The notes: generated by a model from the sequence alone, not told the origin. Counted from the stretch's first letter, positions 33,416 through 42,124 are shown. The stretch: DNA of 64,000 nucleotides from Nonomuraea sp. NBC_00507 (GCF_036013525.1 NZ_CP107853.1:8122001-8186000); one strand, 5' to 3'. Numbers and translations: made by a program.

Positions 33416-34417
33416 ATGAGCGTCGCCGAAGAGCTGCCAGGCGGAGGAGACGCGGCACTGCTGCGTCAAAGTCTCGACGAGGTCCGGCGAGTCATCGTCG
33501 GCCAGGACCACATGGTCGAAAGGCTCATCGTGGCCCTGCTGGCGCGCGGGCACTGCCTGCTCGAAGGCGTCCCAGGCGTCGCCAAGACCCTCGCCGCCTC
33601 CACCCTGGCCACCGTCGTGGGCGGCACGTTCGCCCGGATCCAGTTCACCCCCGACCTCGTGCCGAGCGACATCGTCGGCACCCGCGTCTACCACCCCTCC
33701 AACGAGAAGTTCGACGTCGAGCTCGGCCCCGTGTTCGTCAACTTCCTGCTCGCCGACGAGATCAACCGCGCCCCCGCCAAGGTCCAGTCCGCGCTGCTGG
33801 AGGTCATGGCCGAGCGCCAGGTCACCCTGGCGGGCGTCACCCACCCGCTGCCCAAGCCGTTCATCGTGCTGGCCACCCAGAACCCCATCGAGTCCGAGGG
33901 CGTCTATCCACTGCCGGAGGTGCAGCGCGACCGGTTCCTGTTCCGGGTCCGCGTCCCGCACCCCAGCGCCCACGAGGAGCTGGAGATCCTGCACCGCATG
34001 AGCGTGACCCCGCCCGTGCCCGAACGCGTCCTGGACCCCGACAAGCTGCTGGCCCTGCAGGAGGCGGCCGAGCAGGTCTCAGTCCACCAGCTCGTCGCCG
34101 ACTACGTCGTCCGGCTGGTCATGTCCACCCGCGCCCCCGCCGAGTACGGCCTGGCCGACCTGGCGGAGACCATCGAGATCGGGGTCAGCCCGCGCGCCAC
34201 GCTGGGCTTGGTCGCCGCCGGGCGGGCCCTGGCCCTGCTGCGCGGCCGCGACTACCTGCTGCCCGACGACGTGCGCGACGTGGCCGTGGACGTCATGGGC
34301 CACCGGCTCATGCTCACCTTCGACGCCCTGGCCGACGGCGTCGACCCGGAGCAGGTCGTCAAGCAGATCCTGCACGCCGTACCCCCGCCTCTCGTGGTCT
34401 GGAACCAGAACCGTTGA
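33416..34417 (+). CDS. MoxR-family AAA+ ATPase
   Basis: The product is 333 residues from the ATG at 33416. Walker A is GVPGVAKT, Walker B LLADEINRAPAK, and sensor region LATQNPIESEGVYPLPEVQRDRF is the MoxR signature. MoxR proteins act as chaperone-like ATPases for VWA-domain partners. It is the first gene of the moxR-DUF58-VWA operon, overlapping the DUF58 TTG start by 4 nt. Confidence 0.93.
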   Translation: MSVAEELPGGGDAALLRQSLDEVRRVIVGQDHMVERLIVALLARGHCLLEGVPGVAKTLAASTLATVVGGTFARIQFTPDLVPSDIVGTRVYHPSNEKFDVELGPVFVNFLLADEINRAPAKVQSALLEVMAERQVTLAGVTHPLPKPFIVLATQNPIESEGVYPLPEVQRDRFLFRVRVPHPSAHEELEILHRMSVTPPVPERVLDPDKLLALQEAAEQVSVHQLVADYVVRLVMSTRAPAEYGLADLAETIEIGVSPRATLGLVAAGRALALLRGRDYLLPDDVRDVAVDVMGHRLMLTFDALADGVDPEQVVKQILHAVPPPLVVWNQNR

Positions 34418-35358
34418 GCCCGGGCACAGCTGAGCAAGCGCTGCGGCGGCTGGAGCTGACCGTCACCCGGCGGCTGGACGGGTTGCTGCACGGCGCGCAC
34501 CAGGGACTGCTGCCCGGCACCGGCAGCGAGGCCGGCGACAGCCGCGTCTACGTGCCCGGCGAGGACGACGTGCGCCGCATGGACTGGAACGTCACCGCCC
34601 GCACCACCGTCCCCCACGTCCGCGACCTCATCGCCGACCGCGAGCTGGAGACCTGGGCTCTGGCCGACCTGTCGCCCAGCATGGACTTCGGCACCGCCGA
34701 CACCGACAAGCGCGACCTGGTGATCGCCGCCGTCGGCGCCATCGGGTTCCTGTCCAGCCGCCTGGGCGACCGGTTCGGCGCGCTGGTCCTGCACGACGAG
34801 TACATCCACCGCATGCCCGCCCGCACCGGCCGCCCCGCCCTGTACGGGCTGCTGCACTCCCTCATGGACGCCCCCCGCGGCCGCGTCGTCCAGGACGCGC
34901 CCGACCTGGCCGAGGGCATCGAGGTGCTGTCGGCCAGCCGCCGGCGCCGCGGCATGCGCCTGGTCGTCTCCGACTTCCTCGACGCCCACCCCGACCTCGA
35001 CCCCGACGCCGAACGCCCCTGGGAACGCCCCATCCGCCGCCTCGCCGCCCGCCACCAGGTCCTGGCGGTCGAGGTGATCGACCCGCGCGAGCTCGAACTG
35101 CCCGATGTGGGGCGGGTCGCGTTCACCGACCCCGAGACCGGGAAGGTACGCGAAGTGCACCTTTCGCCCAAAGTCCGGCAGGCGTACGCCGAAGCGGCCG
35201 CCCTGCAGCGCGAGGGCACCCGCCTGGCGCTGCGCCGCGCCGGAATCGCCCACCTGGTGCTGCGGACCGACCGGGACTGGGTGTTCGACGTCGCGCAGTT
35301 CGTGCTGCGCCAGCGCCGCACGGCTCACCTCGCCCATGCCCACAGGAAGGTGACATGA
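34414..35358 (+). CDS. DUF58 domain protein
   Basis: The start is TTG at 34414, overlapping the moxR stop. The product is 314 residues. [35 protein letters not shown] is the DUF58 signature, followed by a VWA-like segment ([12 protein letters not shown]). It has no strong TM helix here. It is a probable MoxR partner. Its stop overlaps the next ATG. Confidence 0.9.
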   Translation: MSPGTAEQALRRLELTVTRRLDGLLHGAHQGLLPGTGSEAGDSRVYVPGEDDVRRMDWNVTARTTVPHVRDLIADRELETWALADLSPSMDFGTADTDKRDLVIAAVGAIGFLSSRLGDRFGALVLHDEYIHRMPARTGRPALYGLLHSLMDAPRGRVVQDAPDLAEGIEVLSASRRRRGMRLVVSDFLDAHPDLDPDAERPWERPIRRLAARHQVLAVEVIDPRELELPDVGRVAFTDPETGKVREVHLSPKVRQAYAEAAALQREGTRLALRRAGIAHLVLRTDRDWVFDVAQFVLRQRRTAHLAHAHRKVT

Positions 35359-36302
35359 CGTTCCTCGCCCCCTCGTGGCTGTGGCTGTTCCTCCTGGTCG
35401 CGCTCCTCGTGGCCGGATACGTCGCGGCGATGTTCGCCCGCCGCCGCTACACCGTGCGCTTCACCAACCTGGCCCTGCTCAACCTCGTCGCCCCCGCGGG
35501 ACCCGGCTGGCGCCGCCACGTCGCCCCCGCGTTGTTCCTCGTCATGATGTCGTTCCTGGTCATCGGCGCCGCCAAGCCCGCCGACCAGGTACGCGTCCCC
35601 CGCGACCGCGCCACCATCATGATCGCCCTGGACGTGTCGCTGTCCATGGACGCCGACGACGTCCAGCCCAACAGGATCGCCGCCGCCAAGGCCGCCGCCC
35701 AGGCCTTCGCGCGCGAGCTGCCCGACCGCTTCAACGTCGGCCTGGTGTCCTTCGCCCGCTCGGCCAACGTCGTCATCTCCCCCACCACCGACCACCAGGC
35801 CGTGGTCGCCGCGATCGGGAACCTCACCACCCGCCCGGGCACCGCGATCGGCGAGGCCGTCTTCAACTCGCTCGACTCACTGCGCTCGTTCGACCAGCAG
35901 GCCGCCACCGACCCGCCGCCCGCCGCCATCGTGCTGCTGTCCGACGGCGACAACACCTCCGGCAGGTCCGTCAACGAGGCCATCGAAGCGGCCCAGCAGG
36001 CCCGCGTCCCGGTCTCCACGATCGCGTACGGCACCCAGGAGGGCACCGTCAACATCGACGGCCGCCCGGTGAACGTGCCGGTCAACAAGCAGACCCTGCA
36101 GTCGCTGTCCGACGGCACCAGCGGCCGCGCCTACGCCGCCGAGTCCGGCAGCGAGCTGCGCGAGGTCTACGAGCAGATCGGCACCTCGCTCGGCTACAAG
36201 CTGGTCAACCAGGAGATCACCCAGTGGTTCATCGTGGCCGCGATCCTGGCCGGGCTGCTGGTGGCCGGTGCGGCGGTCATGTTCGGCTCGCGCATCCCGT
36301 AA
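35355..36302 (+). CDS. VWA-domain membrane protein (BatA-like)
   Basis: The product is 315 residues. Two N-terminal TM helices, a VWA domain with MIDAS residues DVSLSM (about 93-98), TRPGT and SDGDN, and a C-terminal TM helix are visible. It is the third member of the MoxR/DUF58/VWA set thought to assemble or activate metal-dependent complexes at the membrane. The cellular target is unknown. Confidence 0.9.
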   Translation: MTFLAPSWLWLFLLVALLVAGYVAAMFARRRYTVRFTNLALLNLVAPAGPGWRRHVAPALFLVMMSFLVIGAAKPADQVRVPRDRATIMIALDVSLSMDADDVQPNRIAAAKAAAQAFARELPDRFNVGLVSFARSANVVISPTTDHQAVVAAIGNLTTRPGTAIGEAVFNSLDSLRSFDQQAATDPPPAAIVLLSDGDNTSGRSVNEAIEAAQQARVPVSTIAYGTQEGTVNIDGRPVNVPVNKQTLQSLSDGTSGRAYAAESGSELREVYEQIGTSLGYKLVNQEITQWFIVAAILAGLLVAGAAVMFGSRIP

Positions 36303-36313
36303 CGTTTTGCCAC

Positions 36314-36919
36314 GTGAGCAAAGGTAACGGGGCCCACTACTTCTCCGAGCGGCCGGAAAGCGCGAGCCGGCCGGGCTCGGTCGACCTGGTCCTGCCCGAC
36401 CTGCACCTGCGGCTGGAGACCGACAGCGGCGTCTTCTCGCCGGAGCGGGTCGACATCGGCACCCGCGTGCTGCTGGAGACCGTCCCGCCGCCGCCGCAGG
36501 AGGGCGACCTGCTCGACCTGGGGTGCGGCTACGGGCCGATCGCGCTGACCATGGCCTCCCGGGCGCCCGAGGCCACGGTGTGGGCCGTCGATGTGAACCG
36601 GCGCAGCGTGGAACTGACCGAGCGGAACGCGCAAGCCGCCGGCCTTTACAAAGTAAGGTCAGTCCATATTGATGACATGCCAGATGACGTGAAATTTCGG
36701 GCTATCTGGTCCAATCCTGCGATCCGTATTGGGAAGCAGGCCCTGCACGACATGCTCACCAGGTGGCTGACCCGGCTGACGCCCGACGGCGTGGCCTACC
36801 TGGTCGTCCAGAAACACCTCGGCTCGGACTCCCTGCAACGCTGGCTCGGCGAGCAGGGCTGGCAGGCCTCCCGCGAGGCCAGCCGGGCCGCCTACCGCAT
36901 ACTGAAGGTGACCCGATGA
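36314..36919 (+). CDS. RsmC-like class I SAM methyltransferase
   Basis: The start is GTG at 36314 (MSKGNGAHYFSERPES), giving 201 residues. Motif I is LLDLGCGYGPIALTMA, motif II VWAVDVNRRSVELTERNA. The usual motif IV NPPI reads NPAI (AIWSNPAIRIGK). The family methylates rRNA guanine N2. The codons from about 36644 to 36740, which include motif IV, are AT-rich (TTT, ATT, CAT, AAA) in an otherwise GC-rich gene. The stop overlaps the next ATG by 4 nt. Confidence 0.85.
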   Translation: MSKGNGAHYFSERPESASRPGSVDLVLPDLHLRLETDSGVFSPERVDIGTRVLLETVPPPPQEGDLLDLGCGYGPIALTMASRAPEATVWAVDVNRRSVELTERNAQAAGLYKVRSVHIDDMPDDVKFRAIWSNPAIRIGKQALHDMLTRWLTRLTPDGVAYLVVQKHLGSDSLQRWLGEQGWQASREASRAAYRILKVTR

Positions 36920-37455
36920 GAAGGCAGCTGCGCCCCACCGACGTCAAACGGCTCAACCGCACCTGGCGCAGGCGGACGGAAAACCGGCTCGGCCTGATCA
37001 TCGAGTCGGTCACCGGCCCGTTCAACATCGGCTCGATCTTCCGCAGCGCCGCCGCGTTCGGGGTGGACGAGATCTGGCTGGCCGGCAACGCCACCCCGCC
37101 CACCAACCCCAAGGCGGGCAAGACCGCGCTCGGCACCGACCGGCTGGTCACCTGGCACGAGCCGGTCCCTGCCACCGAGGCGGTCAAGGCCGCCAAGGCG
37201 GGCGGCTACACGGTGCTGGCCGTCGAGCTGACCGCCGAGGCCGTGCCGCTGCACAAGGCCGGCCTCGACCGCGACGTGTGCCTGGTGGTCGGCAGCGAGG
37301 ACCACGGCTGCTCCCCCGCCCTGCTCGACGCCGTCGACGGCGTCTGCTACATCCCGCAAGTCGGCCGGGTCGGCTCCTTCAACGTCGCGGTGGCCGCCGC
37401 CATCGCCCTGGCGGAGGCCCGCCGCCAGGAGTGGGAGAATCTTGCTGATTCGTAA
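36916..37455 (+). CDS. SpoU/TrmH-family RNA 2'-O-methyltransferase
   Basis: The product is 179 residues from ATG 36916. It has the SPOUT knot motifs ESVTGPFNIGSIFRSAAAFGV (motif 1), VGSEDHGCSP (motif 2) and IPQVGRVGSFNVAVAAAIAL (motif 3, with SFN for the more usual SLN). It lacks an extra N-terminal domain and probably acts on tRNA G18 or rRNA. It is coupled to the RsmC-like gene. Confidence 0.88.
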   Translation: MRRQLRPTDVKRLNRTWRRRTENRLGLIIESVTGPFNIGSIFRSAAAFGVDEIWLAGNATPPTNPKAGKTALGTDRLVTWHEPVPATEAVKAAKAGGYTVLAVELTAEAVPLHKAGLDRDVCLVVGSEDHGCSPALLDAVDGVCYIPQVGRVGSFNVAVAAAIALAEARRQEWENLADS

Positions 37456-37491
37456 CTGCAGCCTTCATCCCGGAAGGGCATACTTCTGGAC

Positions 37492-38292
37492 GTGCTCAGC
37501 CGCCACTTCACCTTTCTCGACCATCCGGGCCCGCTCGCCTTCGCCCACCGCGGAGGCGCCGCGGAGGGCGCGGAAAACTCCGTCGCCGCCTTCGAGCGGG
37601 CTGTCGGGCTCGGCTACACCTACCTGGAGACCGACGCGCACGCCACCTCCGACGGCGTCCTGGTCGCCTTCCACGACCACACGCTCGACCGCGTGACCGA
37701 CCAGCGCGGCCGCATCTCCGAGCTGCCCTACCGGGCGGTCAGGCAGGCCCGCATCGGCGGCGTCCACGAGATCCCGCTCATGGAGGACCTCCTGGGCACC
37801 TGGCCGGAGATCCGCTTCAACATCGACGTCAAGGAGGCGGCGGCCATCGCCCCGCTGGCCGAGGCGGTCAGGCGCACCAACGCCTACGATCGCATCTGCC
37901 TGACCTCCTTCTCCGATGAGCGCCTGATACTGGCCAGGGCGGCCATCGGCAGGGAGGTGTGCTCGGCGCTCGGACCGCGCGGCGTGGCCGCGCTGCGCGC
38001 CGCCGCCACCACCTCCGGCTACGGCCGGCTGCTGGCCCGCCTGTCGCGCGTCGGCATCCCCTGCGCCCAGGTGCCGGTGGGCTTCCGCGGCCTGCGCGTC
38101 ACCACCCGCCGCCTGGTCCGCACCGCGCACGCCATCGGCATGCAGGTGCACGTGTGGACCATCAACGACCCCGCCCGCATGGAGCGCCTGCTCGACCTCG
38201 GCGTGGACGGCATCATGACCGACAACGTCACCGGCCTGCGCGAGGTGCTCGAACGCCGCGGCCAGTGGCATCCCCACGGAATGGCGGCCTGA
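37492..38292 (+). CDS. Glycerophosphodiester phosphodiesterase
   Basis: The product is 266 residues. FAHRGGAAEGAENSVAAFERAVGLG (catalytic HRG...EN), ETDAHATSDGVLVAFHD and the C-terminal VHVWTINDPARM and GVDGIMTDNV motifs define the cytoplasmic GDPD family. It releases glycerol-3-phosphate from glycerophosphodiesters. The last 78 bp are repeated at 39351-39428. In related genomes GDPD is often followed directly by a UMF1-type permease, which here lies 1.1 kb away beyond a decayed insert. Confidence 0.92.
   Translation: MLSRHFTFLDHPGPLAFAHRGGAAEGAENSVAAFERAVGLGYTYLETDAHATSDGVLVAFHDHTLDRVTDQRGRISELPYRAVRQARIGGVHEIPLMEDLLGTWPEIRFNIDVKEAAAIAPLAEAVRRTNAYDRICLTSFSDERLILARAAIGREVCSALGPRGVAALRAAATTSGYGRLLARLSRVGIPCAQVPVGFRGLRVTTRRLVRTAHAIGMQVHVWTINDPARMERLLDLGVDGIMTDNVTGLREVLERRGQWHPHGMAA
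38215..38292 (+). repeat. GDPD 3'-end repeat, copy 1 (left boundary of insert)
   Basis: The last 78 bp of the GDPD gene align without gaps to 39351-39428. The first 29 bp are identical and a further 15-bp identical block follows one mismatch. The copies diverge towards the stop (product ends HPHGMAA against HPGNLAA). Confidence 0.8.
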
Positions 38293-38332
38293 CAGACCAT
38301 CCGGCGCTCACGGAGAATGACCACGTACGCGC

Positions 38333-38880
38333 TTACGCGCCGGCCGTGGTGACCAGCTTGATGAGGGCGTCGGCCGCCGGGGCCGAGGTGGCCGGGTTTT
38401 GCCTGGTGACCTGCTTGCCCCGCACCAGCGGCGTGCCGTCCTCGTTGACCGTGTGGCGCAGGACGCCGGGAGCGTGGCACACCAGAGCGAGTGGCTTGCC
38501 CGAGCGCAGGGTCGTCTCGATCAGGCGCGCGGAGTCGGTGTCCTCGGCCAGATCCCAGAGCGGGCCGTGGCCGCCGGGATAGAAGACCGTGTCGAAGTCG
38601 TCGGCCGAGACCGAGTCCAGACGCACGGTGTCCGCCAGCGCCGCGGTGGCCTCCGGGTCGGCCTCGAAGCGCCGGGTCTGGTCGGTCCGGAAGCCGGGTT
38701 CGTTGCTTTTCGGGTCCAGCGGCGGCCGGCCGCCCTGGGGCGAGGCGAGCACGGTCTCCCAGCCGGCCTCCTTGAAGCGGTAGTACGGCGCCGCCAGCAG
38801 AACCCGGTCTTACGGCCGGTGTCCCCCAGCTTGTCGTGCGAGGTGAGAACGATGAGAACCGTGCGGTGGATCTTGACCAT
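38333..38880 (-). pseudogene. DJ-1/PfpI-family glutamine amidotransferase-like pseudogene
   Basis: The N-terminal part (ATG at 38880: HRTVLIVLTSHDKLGDTGRKTGF) is in a different frame from the main part (LAAPYYRFKEAGWETVLASPQGG onward), so there is a deletion with frameshift near 38800. Later, after VCHAPGVLRHTVNEDGTPLVRGKQVT, the frame jumps directly to RQNPATSAPAADALIKLV. Intact homologues have roughly 50 residues between these points, so an internal deletion is present too. The nucleophile C (VCHAPG) remains. It cannot give a functional class I amidotransferase-fold protein. Confidence 0.8.
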
Positions 38881-38897
38881 GACGCTCGCGCCGAGTG

Positions 38898-39251
38898 TCA
38901 CGGCAAGGCACGTGCCCTGACACTCTCCACGCTCTGCGTCTGCCGCCGCTGCTGCCAGCAGGCCATCAAACGCTCGGCGGCCGACTCGCCGGACCGCGCG
39001 AGGATGCGGTCCATGTCGGCGATGCAGTCCGCGAAGTAGCTCTTCAGCATCGCCGCGTAACCCTTGTGGGGGGCCAGTTCTGCTTGGAAGTCTTGCGCCT
39101 CGCGCTCGGTTGCGAACCGGCGCTCTCGTCACCGACCGGTCTCGTCCTGGTACGGGAGCCGCCACTTACGGCAGCATGCCTTGGCGGCGTGGGGACACGG
39201 CTTGCCGTTGCCCTGTACCTTCTTGATGGTTCCACGGCCTCGCCGAGTCAT
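38898..39251 (-). pseudogene. Integrase-like N-terminal domain protein interrupted by TGA
   Basis: From ATG 39251 the frame gives MTRRGRGTIKKVQGNG, then KWRLPYQDETGR, then TGA at 39131-39129 and continues in the same frame (RERRFATEREAQDFQAELAPHKGY...) to a stop at 38898. Position 41 is usually Trp in such Arm/AP2-like integrase domains (GRW...FATEREA), so a TGG-to-TGA change is likely. The core tyrosine-recombinase domain is absent. The remaining C-terminal part (MLKSYFADCIADMDRIL...) was not recognised. Confidence 0.55.
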
Positions 39252-39350
39252 GGGTTTGAGTCCTTTCGCCGGGAAGGTGATCATTGTATGGTCATGGGCG
39301 CGACACGCGGATTTCAACGACGACCTGCGAAAATAGGCCGTGCGTCAAGC

Positions 39351-39428
39351 ATGACCGACAACGTCACCGGCCTGCGCGACGTGCTCGAACGCCGCTGCCG
39401 GTGGCACCCCGGCAACCTGGCCGCATAA
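39351..39428 (+). repeat. GDPD 3'-end repeat, copy 2 (right boundary of insert)
   Basis: This ATG-to-TAA stretch repeats the last 26 codons of the GDPD gene. It has no upstream GDPD body and ends 10 bp before the UMF1 permease. It is either the original 3' end displaced by an insertion or a remnant of a second GDPD gene. Confidence 0.8.
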
Positions 39429-39438
39429 GAGGAGCAGC

Positions 39439-40803
39439 ATGACCCTCCCCTCACCCCCCGCGCTCTTCGACGACTCTCCCGCCGCACGCAAACGCGAGCA
39501 ATGGGGCTGGTACTTCTACGACTGGGCCAACTCCGCCTTCCCCACCACGGTGCTGACCGTCTTCCTCGGCCCGTATCTCATTACGATCGCGGAGAACGCC
39601 GCCGGCGGCGGACAGTACGTGGACGTGATCGGCTTCGACGTCCGGCCGGGCGCATACTTCTCCTTCGTCGTCGGGGTCGCCGCGATCCTGCAGATCGTGT
39701 TCATGCCGGTGGCCGGGGCGCTGGCCGACCACACCGGGCGCAAGAAACAGCTGATGGGCTTCTTCGCCCTGCTCGGCGCGCTGGCCACGGTCTGCTTCTG
39801 GTTCGTCAGCGACGGCCGCTACATCCTGGGCGGTGCGCTGTTCCTCGTGGCCAACGTGGGCTTCGCGTGCGCCTTCGTCATCTACAACTCCTTCCTGCCT
39901 GAGATCGCCACGCCCGATGAGCGCGACAAGGTCTCCGGGATGGGGTGGGGGTTCGGCTACCTCGGCGGCGGACTGCTCCTCGCAGTCCATCTGGTGCTGT
40001 TCCTCCAGGCCGAGTCGTTCGGTCTGGACTCCGGGACGGCGGTGCGCATCGCGCTGAGCTCAGCCGGGCTGTGGTGGGGCGGATTCACGATCATTCCGCT
40101 GCTGCGGCTGCGCAACCGGCACGCCCTCGCGCCGCGCTCCGAGTCCGCGGGGCAGGCGATCGGTGGCACGTTCCGTCAGCTCGGCCGTACCGCCGCGGGG
40201 TTGCGCGCCTACCCGCTCACGCTGGCGTTCCTGGTGGGCTACCTGCTGTACAACGACGGCGTGCAGACGGTCATCTCGTTCTCCGCGACCTTCGCCGAGA
40301 AGGAGCTGCAGCTCGGCAAGACCGTGCAGATCGGCGCCATCCTCATGGTGCAGTTCGTCGCCTTCTTCGGCGCGCTGCTGCTCAGCTGGCTGGCCTCGCG
40401 CGTGGGCGCCAAGCGGGTGGTGCTGGGCGCCCTGGTGGCCTGGACGATCGTCGTCACGATCGCTTACTTCCTGCCCGCAGGTTCAGCTCTGGCCTTCTAC
40501 GCCCTCGGCTTCGCCATCGCCATCGTCATGGGCGGCACGCAGGCGCTGTCGCGCTCGCTGTTCTCGCATGTCATCCCGAGGGGCAAGGAGGCCGAGTACT
40601 ACAGCCTCTACGAGATCAGCGACAAGGGCTCGACGTTCCTCGGCTCGTTCACACTCGGCATGGCCTTCCAGATGTCGGGCAGCTACCGGCTGGCGATCAT
40701 CTCGCTGATCGCCTTCTTCGTGCTCGGCGGCGCCATCCTGGCCGCGGTGAACCTGCCCAAGGCCATCCGCGCCGCGGGCAACCAGGTGCCCGAGAAGATC
40801 TAA
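39439..40803 (+). CDS. UMF1/Atg22-like MFS permease
   Basis: The product is 454 residues with 12 TM helices. WGWYFYDWANSAFPTTVLTVFLGPY, ADHTGRKKQLM and ISGMGWGFGYLGG-type (VSGMGWGFGYLGGGLLLAV) motifs mark the UMF1 branch. GAGGAG stands 7 nt before the ATG. Its likely ancestral partner is the GDPD gene, so a role in glycerophosphodiester or phospholipid-derived metabolite transport is possible. Confidence 0.9.
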   Translation: MTLPSPPALFDDSPAARKREQWGWYFYDWANSAFPTTVLTVFLGPYLITIAENAAGGGQYVDVIGFDVRPGAYFSFVVGVAAILQIVFMPVAGALADHTGRKKQLMGFFALLGALATVCFWFVSDGRYILGGALFLVANVGFACAFVIYNSFLPEIATPDERDKVSGMGWGFGYLGGGLLLAVHLVLFLQAESFGLDSGTAVRIALSSAGLWWGGFTIIPLLRLRNRHALAPRSESAGQAIGGTFRQLGRTAAGLRAYPLTLAFLVGYLLYNDGVQTVISFSATFAEKELQLGKTVQIGAILMVQFVAFFGALLLSWLASRVGAKRVVLGALVAWTIVVTIAYFLPAGSALAFYALGFAIAIVMGGTQALSRSLFSHVIPRGKEAEYYSLYEISDKGSTFLGSFTLGMAFQMSGSYRLAIISLIAFFVLGGAILAAVNLPKAIRAAGNQVPEKI

Positions 40804-40824
40804 GCCGGCGCGGCGAGCAGCATC

Positions 40825-40859
40825 GTGCCCGGCCCCTTCGCCGCACCGGGGCCGGGCAC
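40825..40859 (+). terminator. Terminator after the UMF1 permease
   Basis: GTGCCCGGCCCC (40825-40836) pairs perfectly with GGGGCCGGGCAC (40848-40859) across an 11-nt loop, 22 bp after the stop. No T-run follows. Confidence 0.7.
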
Positions 40860-40940
40860 GGCCGTCACCGTGTTCGGGCATGGCCTCGCCGCCACAATGC
40901 GGGCAGATGACGACTGGGAAGCGGTCGTCGCTCCGGAACG

Positions 40941-40988
40941 AGAGCGCTGCTCTTGACATCAGTGCGCCATACCGAGAGCATTGCTCTC
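40941..40988 (+). promoter_or_regulatory. Promoter flanked by two matching palindromes
   Basis: AGAGC-GCT-GCTCT (40941-40953) and GAGAGC-ATT-GCTCTC (40974-40988) share the pattern AGAGCnnTGCTCT, typical of TetR-type operators. TTGACA (40953-40958) overlaps the end of the first. The -10 position (GAGCAT, 17-bp spacer) lies inside the second. The gene below should thus be tightly repressible. No TetR gene is adjacent. Confidence 0.6.
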
Positions 40989-41020
40989 ACAACAGAGCGA
41001 CGCCCTCTTCAGGAGTACCC

Positions 41021-41638
41021 ATGTCGATCCGGCTCACCGCCGCCGCCTTCGCGACCGGCGGCATCCTATTCCTCGTCTATCCGGCGATCCGCCCCTCCGG
41101 CGACGACGCCACAGCGATGGCCTCCACGGAATGGGTGATCGGGCACGCCGCCGCGATGGCCGGTTTCATTCTGCTCGGGTTGGCGGTGCTCGGCCTGCAC
41201 CAGGTGCTCGGCGACCGGCTGTCGCTGCGGGCGGCGGTGGTGACGTGGATCGGCGCGGGCCTGACGCTGCCGTACTACGGCGCCGAGGACTTCGGGCTGA
41301 ACGTGATCGCCAAGCGCTCGCTGCGCGACCAGGCGCCCGGGCTCATGGAGCTGGCGCAGGAGTTCAGGTATGGGCCGCTCGCGGTCACGATGTTCGCCGC
41401 CGGACTGCTGCTGCTCGGCGCCGGCACGGTCATGGCGGCGATCTCGGTGTGGCGCTCGCGCACGCTGCCCCGGTGGAGCGGGACGGCGCTGGCATTCGGG
41501 TTCGTGCTCTTCATCCCGCAGTTCTTCGGCCCGTATCCGCTGCGGATCGCACACGGCGCGCTCATCATGATCGGCGGGCTTTGGCTGGCCGGAGCCCTGG
41601 CGACGGCCCGGACCGGAGCGGAATCGGCACCCGCCTGA
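41021..41638 (+). CDS. Membrane protein of unknown function
   Basis: The product is 205 residues starting at ATG 41021, with AGGAG 5 nt upstream. About five to six hydrophobic segments alternate with short polar loops. The longest hydrophilic loop (DFGLNVIAKRSLRDQAPGLMELAQEFRYG) lies mid-protein. No family motif was recognised. Control by the twin palindromes upstream suggests an inducible role, perhaps stress or drug response, but this is inference. Confidence 0.75.
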   Translation: MSIRLTAAAFATGGILFLVYPAIRPSGDDATAMASTEWVIGHAAAMAGFILLGLAVLGLHQVLGDRLSLRAAVVTWIGAGLTLPYYGAEDFGLNVIAKRSLRDQAPGLMELAQEFRYGPLAVTMFAAGLLLLGAGTVMAAISVWRSRTLPRWSGTALAFGFVLFIPQFFGPYPLRIAHGALIMIGGLWLAGALATARTGAESAPA

Positions 41639-41678
41639 ATAACCGAGGCCCCAACCGCGATTGGATCACCCCGCAGGT

Positions 41679-41705
41679 GGGAATCCCATCACGGTATCAA
41701 GCGTT
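41679..41705 (+). promoter_or_regulatory. SigR-type promoter of rbpA
   Basis: GGGAAT (41679-41684), an 18-bp spacer, then GTT (41703-41705) match the GGAAT-N18-GTT consensus of the thiol-stress sigma factor SigR. rbpA is a known SigR target in Streptomyces, which supports the call. Confidence 0.75.
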
Positions 41706-41763
41706 AGACACCGTGGGAGACAGACCCCCCACTTCAAGGGGGCCCTGTAGGAGGCATTGAGAC

Positions 41764-42108
41764 ATGGGCGAGCGCGCGCTTCGTGGCACCCGGCTCGGGG
41801 CAACCAGCTACGAGAACGACCGTAACACGGATCTGGCTCCGCGCCAGGAGGTGTCCTACACCTGTCCGAAGGGCCATCGATTCGAGGTTCCGCTTGCCGC
41901 CGAAGCCGAGATCCCCGCGACCTGGGAGTGCCGCATGTGCGGCGTGACCGCGGTACGCGTGGACGGCGAGCAGCCGGAGTCCAAGAAGACGAAGCCCCCG
42001 CGGACGCACTGGGACATGCTCCTGGAGCGGCGCTCCATCGAAGACCTTGAGGAGGTGCTCAACGAGCGGCTCGCCGTTCTGCGGGCCCAGCGTCGTAAGA
42101 GCGCCTGA
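41764..42108 (+). CDS. rbpA: RNA polymerase-binding protein RbpA
   Basis: The product is 114 residues. TSYENDRNTDLAPRQEVSYTCPKGHRFEVPLAAEAEIPATWECRMCG contains the core domain with zinc-type CxxxH...CxxC, and RTHWDMLLERRSIEDLEEVLNERL is the sigma-interacting domain. RbpA stabilises the open complex with group I sigma factors and contributes to rifampicin tolerance. AGGAGG lies 10 nt before the ATG. It is expressed from a SigR promoter and ends at a strong terminator. Confidence 0.95.
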   Translation: MGERALRGTRLGATSYENDRNTDLAPRQEVSYTCPKGHRFEVPLAAEAEIPATWECRMCGVTAVRVDGEQPESKKTKPPRTHWDMLLERRSIEDLEEVLNERLAVLRAQRRKSA

Positions 42109-42124
42109 CCTCTTCTCACGGTGA

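Noticed and set aside
40870..40960. Zinc-ribbon fragment (CPHCGGEA) on the - strand
   Set aside because: It is a short frame without a start or continuation, overlapping the promoter/operator region of the next gene. It is probably chance.
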